The notes: generated from the letters alone by a model not told the origin. A stretch of DNA of 7,643 nt from Sedimenticola sp. (GCA_027023915.1 JALVUB010000151.1:1-7643), one strand, 5' to 3'; numbered from the stretch's first letter, positions 1-6,223 are shown. Numbers and translations: made by a program.

Positions 1-1
1 G

Positions 2-814
2 TCCACCACCTTCGTGGTGGACAACCTGGACGAGCTGAAGAAGCTCACCCCCTGGCGACACCGGGTGGGCGTGCTGCTGCGGGTCGCCTTCCGCAGCCCC
101 AGCGCCGCGGTGGACCTGTCGCGCAAGTTCGGCTGCCTGCCGGAACAGGCCAGGGCGCTGGCGCTGGAGGGACAGGCAGCCGGTTTCCAGGTGCGCGGCC
201 TCTCCTTCCACGTGGGCTCCCAGAGCACCGACCCCGCCACCCATGTCGCCGCCATCGAGGCGTGCGGCCGGCTCATCGGGGAGATCAACCGGGAGGCCCG
301 CCACCCCCTGGCCACCCTGGACATCGGCGGCGGCTTTCCGGTGGACTACGCCCAGGCCGGTTTCGACTTCGATGCCTACTTCGCCCCCATCCGCGACACA
401 CTGGCCGCGCTGCCCGATGACCTCCACCTCATCGCCGAGCCCGGCCGTTACCTGGTGGCGCCGGCGGTGCGGGCCGTCTCCACCGTCATCGGCAAGGCGC
501 GCCGCGGCGACCGCCAGTGGTACTACCTTGACGACGGCATCTACGGCTCCTACTCCGGCCAGCTCTTCGACCACGCGTTCTATCCCCTGCAAGTACTGCG
601 GGACGGCCACCCCCGCCACTCCGCCGTCCTCGCCGGGCCCACCTGCGACAGCATCGACGTCATCGCCGAAGAACTGGAACTACCCGAGCTGGAAGAGGGC
701 GACCTGGTGATCGGCCACCTCATGGGCGCCTACACCGCCGCCACCTCCACCCGCTTCAACTCCCTTAACGCGGCCAAGGTGGTGATTGAAGAGGAGAGCG
801 CCACCGGCTCCTGA
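2..814 (+). CDS. Ornithine decarboxylase-type PLP enzyme (5' truncated)
   Basis: This is the C-terminal 270 residues of a fold-type III PLP decarboxylase of the ornithine/diaminopimelate/arginine group, cut by the left window edge and open from base 2. Visible landmarks in order are FHVGSQ (the PLP-stacking histidine), the glycine-rich phosphate loop DIGGGFP, EPGRYLVAPA (Glu/Arg contacts to PLP), GPTCDSID, which carries the Cys-Asp pair contributed across the dimer in ornithine decarboxylases, and the C-terminal MGAYTAATSTRFN with the active-site tyrosine. GPTCDSID favours ornithine (or lysine/ornithine) over diaminopimelate as substrate, so the likely reaction is ornithine to putrescine in the cytoplasm. 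The family is usually about 390 residues, so about 120, including the PLP-binding lysine, lie outside the window. The gene ends in TGA at 812-814 with no clear hairpin terminator after it. Exact substrate is inferred; a lysine or carboxynorspermidine decarboxylase is less likely. Confidence 0.93.
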   Translation, partial: STTFVVDNLDELKKLTPWRHRVGVLLRVAFRSPSAAVDLSRKFGCLPEQARALALEGQAAGFQVRGLSFHVGSQSTDPATHVAAIEACGRLIGEINREARHPLATLDIGGGFPVDYAQAGFDFDAYFAPIRDTLAALPDDLHLIAEPGRYLVAPAVRAVSTVIGKARRGDRQWYYLDDGIYGSYSGQLFDHAFYPLQVLRDGHPRHSAVLAGPTCDSIDVIAEELELPELEEGDLVIGHLMGAYTAATSTRFNSLNAAKVVIEEESATGS

Positions 815-1014
815 AAACCGTTAAAACCCTCTTCACAAATACGGGCTTCCCAGTCGGAGATTTTTCTGGCATCGTTGATGGTGGGGGATTTCAAAAAGCA
901 ACTCACGGTCGTCGTATCCGGTTGAAATGTCCCTGATCGTGCTGCTTGTTGCTGTTCAACACCAACATAAGGAAACAACAAAAATCCGGGTAATAGGGGA
1001 AGAGCCGGAACTAT

Positions 1015-1042
1015 TTGCAGCAGGCGGCTGATCGTCTATTTT
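1015..1042 (+). promoter_or_regulatory. Possible sigma70 promoter for the YeiH-family gene
   Basis: TTGCAG at 1015-1020 and TATTTT at 1037-1042 are separated by 16 bases, matching the sigma70 boxes at four of six positions each. They lie in the AT-rich leader about 60 bases before the start codon. The match is weak; another promoter further upstream in the gap is possible. Confidence 0.3.
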
Positions 1043-1087
1043 TAGCACCGATAACTACAACAAACGCGGTTTATCCACCACTCAAAC

Positions 1088-1096
1088 AAAGGAGGT
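1088..1096 (+). promoter_or_regulatory. Strong Shine-Dalgarno site that sets the transporter start
   Basis: AAAGGAGGT at 1088-1096 is close to a perfect anti-16S match and sits five bases before ATG 1102. It selects this ATG over an in-frame TTG at 1015, whose predicted leader peptide is not protein-like. Confidence 0.85.
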
Positions 1097-1101
1097 CACT
1101 C

Positions 1102-2538
1102 ATGACTGAAGAAAAAAACGAAAGCGACATTGAACTGACGCCAACCGAGCGTGAGTGGGATGAGGAGGCTGACGATCTGCGGCTGAAAAGCGTCGGCTGG
1201 AAAGAGCTGTGGTTGAAGGAAGACTGGTGGGCCATATGGGTCGGCCTGGGCATCGTCATCGTGGCGGTAGCCTTTTTCCTCAACGGCGGCTCCATCAAAT
1301 GGATCGCCATCAAACCCGCCAAGTGGGAAACGCTGGGGCAGGCGTTCTCTCACTTCGGTACCCATATCACGCAGTACCTGGCCATGTTCGCCATGTGGCT
1401 GGCTATCTTTGTGGTCGCCGTCAAGGCAATGGGCTACAAATTGTCGGAATACATCCCGGCATTCATCTTCGTCTTCATCTTTTCTGTCATCATTTTCATG
1501 ATTGGTGCCTGGGACAAGGCACACCACTACAACCTGGAGCCTCCCCTGGTGGCACTGGTACTGGGCATGTTGATCTCCAACCTCATCGGTCTTCCCAAGT
1601 GGATGGATACCGGTTTCCGGGTGGAGTTCTACATCAAGATCGGCATCGTGCTGCTGGGCGCCACCCTGCCCTTCACGCTCATCGTCTGGGCCGGGCCGGT
1701 GGCCATAGTGCAGGCCTCCATCGTCTCCATCACAACCTTCCTGGTGATCTATTTCACCGCCAAGAAGATGGGGCTTGACCGACGGTTGGGAGCCACTCTG
1801 GGAGCCGGCGGCGCGGTGTGCGGGGTCTCCGGTGCCATCGCCATCGCCGGTGCCGTGGGAGCCAAGAAGGAGCACGCGCCCATCGCCATCACCCTGGTGA
1901 TTCTGTGGGCCATCGTGATGATCTTCTTCCTGCCACTGGTATCACGCGCCGTGGGGCTCCACGCGGGTGTCGCCGGCGCCTGGATAGGCACCTCCGAGTT
2001 TGCCGACGCCGCCGGCTTTGCGGCCGCCCAGGCTTACGGCAACCTGGCAGAGCACCTGCCCAACATTCCCGGCAGCCAGGACGATTCGGTATGGGGCTTC
2101 ACCCTGATGAAGGTCGTGGGGCGTGACATCTGGATCGGCATCTGGGCCTTCGTGCTGGCACTCATCTCCACCATGAAGTGGGAGAGGAAGGAAGGCCAGA
2201 AGCCCAACCCGGCGGAGATCTGGTGGCGTTTCCCCAAATTCGTCATCGGCTTCGTCATTGCCTCGATCATCATCACCCTCATCTCCAAGGGCTACAGCTT
2301 CGCCGACTACAACAAGATGGTGAAGCCCGAGCTGGTGGGGCCGGTGAAGACCCTGCGCACCTGGGCCTTCATTTTCTGCTTCTTCTCCATCGGCCTGACC
2401 ACGCGCTTCCGCGAGCTGGCCGCTGCCGGCAAAAAGCCGTTTGCCGCCTTCACCACCGGCGTGGTGGTGAACGTGATTCTCGGTTTCATCCTCTCGGCAG
2501 TGGTGTTTGCGGGCTACTGGTCCAACCTCAGCCACTAA
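1102..2538 (+). CDS. YeiH/UPF0324-family putative sulfate (anion) exporter, long form
   Basis: This is a 478-residue inner-membrane protein of the YeiH/UPF0324 family, generally annotated as putative sulfate exporters although the substrate is poorly established. I count about 11-12 hydrophobic segments (roughly 45-61, 93-110, 117-136, 146-163, 178-195, 200-219, 236-253, 260-282, 340-358, 376-394, 419-434 and 450-472). Family features are the glycine-rich GAGGAVCGVSGAIAIAGA (234-251), the following KEHAP, GTSEFADAAGFAAA (296-309) in place of the usual GTS-x-H-D helix, and FSIGLTTRFRELAAAGKKP near the C-terminus. The common form is about 350 residues; here an acidic soluble head (residues 1-30) and about three extra membrane segments precede the core. 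ATG 1102 is fixed by a strong RBS. The gene appears to be a single transcription unit, with an own leader and a strong terminator at 2550-2580. The family call is firm; the transported ion is not. Confidence 0.9.
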   Translation: MTEEKNESDIELTPTEREWDEEADDLRLKSVGWKELWLKEDWWAIWVGLGIVIVAVAFFLNGGSIKWIAIKPAKWETLGQAFSHFGTHITQYLAMFAMWLAIFVVAVKAMGYKLSEYIPAFIFVFIFSVIIFMIGAWDKAHHYNLEPPLVALVLGMLISNLIGLPKWMDTGFRVEFYIKIGIVLLGATLPFTLIVWAGPVAIVQASIVSITTFLVIYFTAKKMGLDRRLGATLGAGGAVCGVSGAIAIAGAVGAKKEHAPIAITLVILWAIVMIFFLPLVSRAVGLHAGVAGAWIGTSEFADAAGFAAAQAYGNLAEHLPNIPGSQDDSVWGFTLMKVVGRDIWIGIWAFVLALISTMKWERKEGQKPNPAEIWWRFPKFVIGFVIASIIITLISKGYSFADYNKMVKPELVGPVKTLRTWAFIFCFFSIGLTTRFRELAAAGKKPFAAFTTGVVVNVILGFILSAVVFAGYWSNLSH

Positions 2539-2549
2539 AGCCAAACCTT

Positions 2550-2580
2550 GGGGCCTGCCCGCGAGGGTGGGCCCCTTTTT
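2550..2580 (+). terminator. Rho-independent terminator with GNRA loop after the YeiH-family gene
   Basis: The arms at 2550-2560 and 2565-2575 pair along all 11 positions (nine GC pairs plus two adjacent G-U pairs), closing a GCGA tetraloop at 2561-2564. Five T follow at 2576-2580. The hairpin starts 11 bases after the transporter stop. Confidence 0.92.
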
Positions 2581-2595
2581 CAAATGGTGAAGAAG

Positions 2596-2799
2596 ATGAG
2601 CGGAAAAAAAGCGATCTGTATCAACTGCGCCCACTTCAGAAACAGCCCGGAGTTTCTCGAAAAAACCTTCCCCGGACTGAAAGTGATGAGTTCAGGCATG
2701 GCCTCTGTGCGTGCCGACGACGGCCTCTGTCTCAAGCGGGAAGTCTATCTGGCCGCTTATTACCATTGTGACGAGTTCGAGGCGGCTATCGACCGCTGA
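2596..2799 (+). CDS. Small four-cysteine protein, function unknown
   Basis: This encodes a 67-residue protein if started at ATG 2596; an in-frame ATG at 2584 would add four residues (MVKK). The purine-rich stretch GGTGAAGAAG before 2596 is a mediocre RBS but better than what precedes 2584. The sequence contains C8-x2-C11 (CINCAHF), then C45 in DDGLC and C58 in YYHCDEF. This spacing suggests a small metal-binding (Zn or Fe-S) knuckle. There is no signal peptide or membrane segment, so it is probably cytoplasmic. I have a memory of similar unnamed proteobacterial proteins with an N-terminal CxxC and an ADDGLC segment, but cannot verify it. The start lies only a few bases past the transporter terminator and I see no promoter between them, so expression may depend on read-through. 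Not recognised beyond this. Confidence 0.72.
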   Translation: MSGKKAICINCAHFRNSPEFLEKTFPGLKVMSSGMASVRADDGLCLKREVYLAAYYHCDEFEAAIDR

Positions 2800-2876
2800 A
2801 CCCGGTTCTTCGTCTCCGGCACGCGCCTCTGACGCCGCGCCTGCTGAAACCCGCAATCCATTCCATCTCTTTCCCT

Positions 2877-2902
2877 GGGCCTGCCGCCTGTGGCAACGGC
2901 CC
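2877..2902 (+). other. Hairpin between the four-Cys gene and adk
   Basis: GGGCC-TGCC (2877-2885) pairs with GGCA (2892-2895) and GGCCC (2898-2902), leaving a two-base bulge and a six-base loop. It lies 78 bases after the small gene's stop and could end its transcript, but there is no T-run behind it, so it is not a standard intrinsic terminator. Confidence 0.35.
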
Positions 2903-2927
2903 ATGGGTGCATTTTGCGCCCCGGGCC

Positions 2928-2935
2928 TATAGAAT
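2928..2935 (+). promoter_or_regulatory. Possible -10 box for adk
   Basis: TATAGAAT at 2928-2935 contains TAGAAT, five of six to the sigma70 -10 consensus, about 83 bases before the adk start. No good -35 box sits 16-18 bases upstream (TGCATT at 2908-2913 is poor), so the call rests on the -10 alone. Confidence 0.35.
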
Positions 2936-2936
2936 A

Positions 2937-2960
2937 CGCGCCACCCGAAGCGGTGGCGCG
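2937..2960. promoter_or_regulatory. Perfect 9-bp inverted repeat at the presumed adk start of transcription
   Basis: CGCGCCACC (2937-2945) and GGTGGCGCG (2952-2960) are exact reverse complements around the six-base loop CGAAGC. It begins two bases after the possible -10 box. It could be an operator dyad overlapping the transcription start, or a leader hairpin if transcription starts further upstream. Confidence 0.5.
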
Positions 2961-3017
2961 GCAAAGGGCAGCCCACCGCATTCGCCGAAATCCTCAACAT
3001 TCCAACGGAGAAAATTC

Positions 3018-3662
3018 ATGAGACTGATTCTTCTTGGCGCCCCAGGCGCCGGCAAGGGTACCGTGGCCAAAATGCTCACCCAGATCGACGGCTCCGTGCA
3101 GATTTCAACCGGCGACATCCTGCGCGCCGCGGTGAAAGAAGGCACCGAGCTGGGCAAGGAGGCTCAGGGCTACATGGAGCGGGGCGAGTTGGTTCCCGAC
3201 TCTCTCATCATGGGCATCATGGAAGAGCGGTTGCAACAAGACGACTGCCAGAAGGGCTTCCTGCTGGATGGCTTTCCACGCACCATCCCCCAGGCCGAGG
3301 AGCTGGAGAAGTTGCTGGAAAAGCTCAATATCACTCTTGACGGCGTGGTCAACCTCAACGTGCCGCGCGAGGTGATCCTCGACCGTCTCACCACCCGTCG
3401 CACCTGCGAGGATTGTGGTGCCATCTATAACGTCAAGAGCAACCCGCCCAAGGTGGAAGGGGTGTGCGACAAGTGTGGCGGCAAGGTGGTGCAGCGCGCC
3501 GACGAGACCGAGGAGGCCATCTCCAAGCGTCTGGACGTGTTCAACGAGCAGACCGCGCCGCTGGTGGGCTTCTACGAAGAAAAAGGCAACCTGTGGGACA
3601 TCAACGCCACTTCCTCCGATGAGGTGGTGAGGATCATCAAGGAGAAGCTGGGCCTCTCCTGA
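3018..3662 (+). CDS. adk: Adenylate kinase with zinc-type LID
   Basis: This is a 214-residue cytoplasmic enzyme interconverting ATP + AMP and 2 ADP, normal length for the long form. The P-loop is GAPGAGKGT at 7-15; the AMP site includes STGDILR (30-36) and DGFPRT (84-89). The LID at about 122-160 carries CEDC (C130, C133) and CDKC (C150, C153), the four-cysteine zinc site common in Gram-positive enzymes; E. coli Adk lacks these cysteines. RADE at 160-163 supplies a catalytic arginine, and the usual helix ending in a long-form C-terminus is intact. ATG 3018 has GGAG seven bases upstream (3007-3010) and starts exactly at the conserved MRLILLGAPG; the frame is open upstream but that stretch is not Adk-like. 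The gene ends at the bidirectional terminator and seems monocistronic. Confidence 0.98.
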   Translation: MRLILLGAPGAGKGTVAKMLTQIDGSVQISTGDILRAAVKEGTELGKEAQGYMERGELVPDSLIMGIMEERLQQDDCQKGFLLDGFPRTIPQAEELEKLLEKLNITLDGVVNLNVPREVILDRLTTRRTCEDCGAIYNVKSNPPKVEGVCDKCGGKVVQRADETEEAISKRLDVFNEQTAPLVGFYEEKGNLWDINATSSDEVVRIIKEKLGLS

Positions 3663-3679
3663 AGCAATACAGCGCCCCG

Positions 3680-3709
3680 AAAAAAGCCGCCCCCTCTGGC
3701 GGCTTTTTT
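3680..3709. terminator. Bidirectional terminator between adk and the minus-strand block
   Basis: Six A (3680-3685), GCCGCC (3686-3691), a six-base loop, GGCGGC (3698-3703) and six T (3704-3709) form a hairpin that has a U-tract on either strand. It ends adk on the plus strand and, on the minus strand, directly follows and slightly overlaps the stop of the proline-rich gene (TGA at 3711-3709). Confidence 0.93.
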
Positions 3710-4263
3710 CATTTGGCGGGCGCCTCGGATTCCTGAACCTGCTGTTTTTTTTGAACCGTCCCACTACGCCTGGAAGGTGGGTATTTTCCTTGACCCACGG
3801 GCGGTTCCACCGGCAGAGCGGGTACCCCTTTCACCGGTCGCCAGTTCCGGCTGGGCCTGCGTGACAGCTTCTGCTTCACCGCGTTCACCGGAATGCCTGG
3901 GGGCGGCACCACCTCCACCGGCTGTCCCGGTTGCAGTGGCTTGGGCTTCGGCTCCGACCTGGTCTGATCTTGTCGTGAATAGTCGGCATCCGGCCAGTCG
4001 GGACCGGGCGGCGGCACATACTGACCGCGATAACGGTAGCTGGGCAGATAACGGCGCGGCGGCCCTTCCATCATGTGGTAGTCCCGTTGAGGAGCGTGGT
4101 AGCCATAATCAGGCGGCTGGATCTGATAGAGCCCACCCGGCGGCGGCCAGATCACCTCACGACCCGAAGGCGGCCTGGAGGGAAAACCACCACCACTGGC
4201 CAGACCACTGGCCAAACCAACACCTGCCAGGGCAACGACCACGATTCCACGCATCTTTTTCAC
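3709..4263 (-). CDS. Proline-rich exported protein, function unknown
   Basis: This encodes 184 residues if started at GTG 4263; ATG 4254, three codons in, has GGTG seven bases before it and is an equally good choice. The N-terminus is a Sec signal peptide: basic MKKMR, a hydrophobic stretch at 7-19, and small residues ASGLASG as a likely cleavage area near residue 23. There is no lipobox cysteine and no cysteine at all. The mature part is rich in Pro, Arg, Tyr and Gln, with PPP tracts, a Tyr/Arg-rich section (about 45-82) and a Lys/Gln/Glu-rich tail, so it is probably largely disordered in the periplasm or at the envelope. No known domain is visible. It lies 48 bases after metA on the same strand without a terminator between, so it may share that transcript. 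Clean reading frame, signal peptide and terminator support a real gene; the role is unknown. Confidence 0.75.
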   Translation of the reverse strand: MKKMRGIVVVALAGVGLASGLASGGGFPSRPPSGREVIWPPPGGLYQIQPPDYGYHAPQRDYHMMEGPPRRYLPSYRYRGQYVPPPGPDWPDADYSRQDQTRSEPKPKPLQPGQPVEVVPPPGIPVNAVKQKLSRRPSRNWRPVKGVPALPVEPPVGQGKYPPSRRSGTVQKKQQVQESEAPAK

Positions 4264-4311
4264 CGTACTACCCGTGATACAAAGAATGAAAAATTTACCA
4301 TAAAAGCTTGC

Positions 4312-5373
4312 TCAATCTTGCAGCAGCCCCAGCGGATCGTCTGGGTCCACCCCTTCCATGAAAGGCAGGCGGCGGTCGCTGTGAGTCACCTGATAGACCA
4401 GCCCCATCCAGTTGCCCACCACCGCCTCGGCGGTGTCGTGCCAAGTGTTGTCCAGGCGGGGCGCGATCAGCGGCTCCGGAAAGGCCAGCTCCCGCTCGCC
4501 CCGCCGCCAGCGGTAGCGGTACTCCTCGAGGATGGCCGTCTCGCGCACCCCCAGGTAGTTCTCGGGCATGGGCGGGTAGTCGTCGATCTCTCCGGCCTGA
4601 TAGCGCAGCACCTCCCGCTTGTACTCCTTGAGGAGGGAGATGGTGTCGTACTCGGGGTGGCCCTGGAAGAAGACGAAGCGCAGGCCGTCGTGGCTGGTGG
4701 CCAGGTGGACACCGGCGCTGTCGCTCTCCACCAGCACCCGCAGGCCCGCCTGCTCGAACTGCTCGCGGGTGATGGCGTTCCAGCGCGAGTGGGGCACGTT
4801 GAGCCGGCTGTCGATGTCGTTCACCAGGGGGTGGCGGCTGTCCACCACCCGGTGGGGAAAGACACCCCAGATCTTGCGCGGCTGGGGGATGCGCTTCTGC
4901 CCGTAACGGAACTGGAGCACCGCGTGGGTGGCCAGGCAGGAGCAGAGGGTGGAGGTAACGTTCTCCCAGGCCCAGTCGATCACCTCGATGAGCGGTTCCC
5001 AGAACGGCTGGTTGGCCAGCTCCGGTCCCACCACGTTGGCGCCGGTGATGATGAGGGCGTCCAGGCCCTGCTCGCGCACCTGATCGAAGGTCTCGTAGTA
5101 CCGGTCGATGTGCGCCCTCGCCTTCTCGCCGCGGGGCAGTTGCGGCAGGGTGAAGGGATGGACATAGAACTGGGCGATGGGGTTGCTCTCCCCCACCAAG
5201 CGGAAGAACTGGCGCTCGGTGGCGGCCAGGGCGGCGTCCGGCATCATGTTGAGCAGGCCGACGTGCAGCTCGCGGATGTGCTGGTGCATGGCCCTGCCGG
5301 TGGGCAGCACGATGAGCCCCTCCTGCCGGAGCCGCTCGAAGGTGGGCAGATCGTTGTGGGCGACCAGGGGCAT
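4312..5373 (-). CDS. metA: MetA-family homoserine O-acyltransferase, divergent
   Basis: This is a 353-residue cytoplasmic enzyme of the MetA family, which moves an acyl group from acyl-CoA to homoserine at the start of methionine synthesis. E. coli MetA has 309 residues. By my hand alignment the catalytic set is intact: C146 in TSTLCSCLATHA (E. coli C142), H239 and E241 in GHPEYD (E. coli H235 and E237). PHSRWNA (194-200) and NWMGLVYQVT (321-330) are also family landmarks. Two things differ. V115 occupies the place of E. coli G111, a position tied to succinyl versus acetyl-CoA choice, and the two lysines after LMP in the E. coli enzyme are replaced by a two-residue-longer DAAL segment. Extra length lies mostly at 256-310 and the C-terminus. 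GGGAGGAG lies seven bases before ATG 5373, inside the end of the upstream P-loop gene, giving tight coupling. Acyl donor is uncertain. Confidence 0.92.
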   Translation of the reverse strand: MPLVAHNDLPTFERLRQEGLIVLPTGRAMHQHIRELHVGLLNMMPDAALAATERQFFRLVGESNPIAQFYVHPFTLPQLPRGEKARAHIDRYYETFDQVREQGLDALIITGANVVGPELANQPFWEPLIEVIDWAWENVTSTLCSCLATHAVLQFRYGQKRIPQPRKIWGVFPHRVVDSRHPLVNDIDSRLNVPHSRWNAITREQFEQAGLRVLVESDSAGVHLATSHDGLRFVFFQGHPEYDTISLLKEYKREVLRYQAGEIDDYPPMPENYLGVRETAILEEYRYRWRRGERELAFPEPLIAPRLDNTWHDTAEAVVGNWMGLVYQVTHSDRRLPFMEGVDPDDPLGLLQD

Positions 5374-5374
5374 C

Positions 5375-6223
5375 TCAGCTCTCCTCCCGCTCGATGGCGC
5401 GTTCGAGCAGCGCCAGGAAGCCCGCTTCGTCCTCTACCTGGGCCAGCTCGCGCGAGGTGACGGTGTAGCCGTGCCGGGCGATAGCCTCGTAGCGCGGGAT
5501 GCGGGCGTGGAACAGGCGCGGAAAGATCCAGCGGGTGAAGTCGTCGGGGTCCATCTGGGCGGCATACTCCAGCCCCCGCTCCTCCAGATAGACCTTCAGT
5601 TCGCTCCGCAGGAACTCGGGCCGGTAATAGAGCGGCTTGGGCGCCGACTGGGCGCGCTCGATGAGCTTGCGCTCCTCCTCCTCGTCGGTGATCTTGATGT
5701 AGAGAATGAGGGTGTGCTCGGCCAGCAGCTCGATGACGCCCGGCTCGTCCAGCTCGCACAGGCTGCCCCCCATGTCGTTGATGAAATGGCGGTAGCCGTA
5801 CACCTCCTGCGCCTTGCGGATGAACTCGGGCACGTCGCGCACGGCGGCGATTTCGGCCTCGCGGTAGAGGGCCTGGCGGCGCACGAAATCCTCCAGGGGC
5901 ACCCCGCCCCGCCCGGGATCGCCCAGCTTGCCGACGAAACTGAGCACCGGCCCCAGGTCGTCCACCTTGATGTTGTTGCGGATGTAGATCCAGTCGCGGC
6001 GCAGCAGCTCGCGCAGCAGGGGCTGCTCCATGGCGGCCTTCTTCACCAGGTCGAGGATGGGCTCGTCCAGGTAGCGGGTGCCGATGCGGTAGTCGCCCGA
6101 GTAGTGAAACCAGTCGTGGCGACGCAACAGGGTGGAGATGTAGGTCTTGCCCACCCCCGACATGCCCAGCAGGGTGATCTTCTTGCGCTCCCAGGCGCGA
6201 AAGGAATCGACAGTAAACTTCAC
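5375..6223 (-). CDS. P-loop ATPase or shikimate-kinase-like small-molecule kinase, uncharacterised
   Basis: This encodes 282 residues from GTG 6223 (VKFTVDSFRAWERKK). The Walker A loop is GMSGVGKT at 20-27. DYRIG (44-48) resembles the DxDxxI segment of shikimate kinases, FINDMGGS (148-154) sits where those enzymes have a strand leading to their substrate-binding GGG, and the strand HTLILYIKI (170-178) followed by an Arg-containing helix and KPLYYRPEFL (196-205) resembles the strand, LID arginine and RP motif. Between DYRIG and MGGS is a mostly helical insert of about 95 residues, longer than in shikimate kinase. No signal or membrane segment. GTG 6223 is chosen because it gives a normal lead into the first beta strand; the open frame further upstream runs through a palindrome and is not protein-like. 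The gene overlaps metA's control region and is one base from it, so the two are almost certainly co-expressed. Phosphotransfer and substrate are inferred, not shown. Confidence 0.85.
   Translation of the reverse strand: MKFTVDSFRAWERKKITLLGMSGVGKTYISTLLRRHDWFHYSGDYRIGTRYLDEPILDLVKKAAMEQPLLRELLRRDWIYIRNNIKVDDLGPVLSFVGKLGDPGRGGVPLEDFVRRQALYREAEIAAVRDVPEFIRKAQEVYGYRHFINDMGGSLCELDEPGVIELLAEHTLILYIKITDEEEERKLIERAQSAPKPLYYRPEFLRSELKVYLEERGLEYAAQMDPDDFTRWIFPRLFHARIPRYEAIARHGYTVTSRELAQVEDEAGFLALLERAIEREES
5381..5388 (-). promoter_or_regulatory. metA Shine-Dalgarno site inside the upstream gene
   Basis: On the minus strand GGGAGGAG precedes the metA ATG by seven bases and lies within the last codons of the P-loop gene. 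The stop (TGA, 5377-5375) and the metA start (5373) are one base apart, so ribosomes finishing the first gene can re-initiate on metA. Confidence 0.8.

Larger units (their letters stand above)
815..1101. other. AT-richer intergenic region, possible repeat or gene relic
   Basis: These 287 bases separate the decarboxylase from the transporter and are visibly richer in A+T than both flanks. No convincing plus-strand gene is present. On the minus strand an 83-codon open frame spans 981 to 730, running back into the decarboxylase 3' end. Its section FLKSPTINDARKISDWE looks more protein-like than a random antisense frame, but it has no recognisable domain and no good ribosome binding site. I treat it as a possible dispersed repeat or gene remnant, not as a gene. 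The right part (about 1010-1101) should contain the transporter promoter and leader. Confidence 0.4.

Noticed and set aside
921..958. Inverted repeat GTTGAA/TTCAAC in the first intergenic gap
   Set aside because: Six bases per arm with a loop of nearly 30 bases is too weak to call a hairpin or operator.
1096..1875. A 259-codon minus-strand frame inside the transporter
   Set aside because: His/Asp/Gly-rich antisense reading of a membrane protein, with no domain or RBS.
3777..4277. A 166-codon plus-strand frame opposite the proline-rich gene
   Set aside because: No signal peptide, no domain and no RBS; the minus-strand frame has a clean signal peptide and ends at a terminator.
4075..5460. A 461-codon plus-strand open frame opposite metA
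   Set aside because: It is the antisense shadow of a clear enzyme gene, lacks any recognisable motif, is full of Val/Leu/Gly/His strings typical of GC-rich reverse frames, and has no RBS or logical start.
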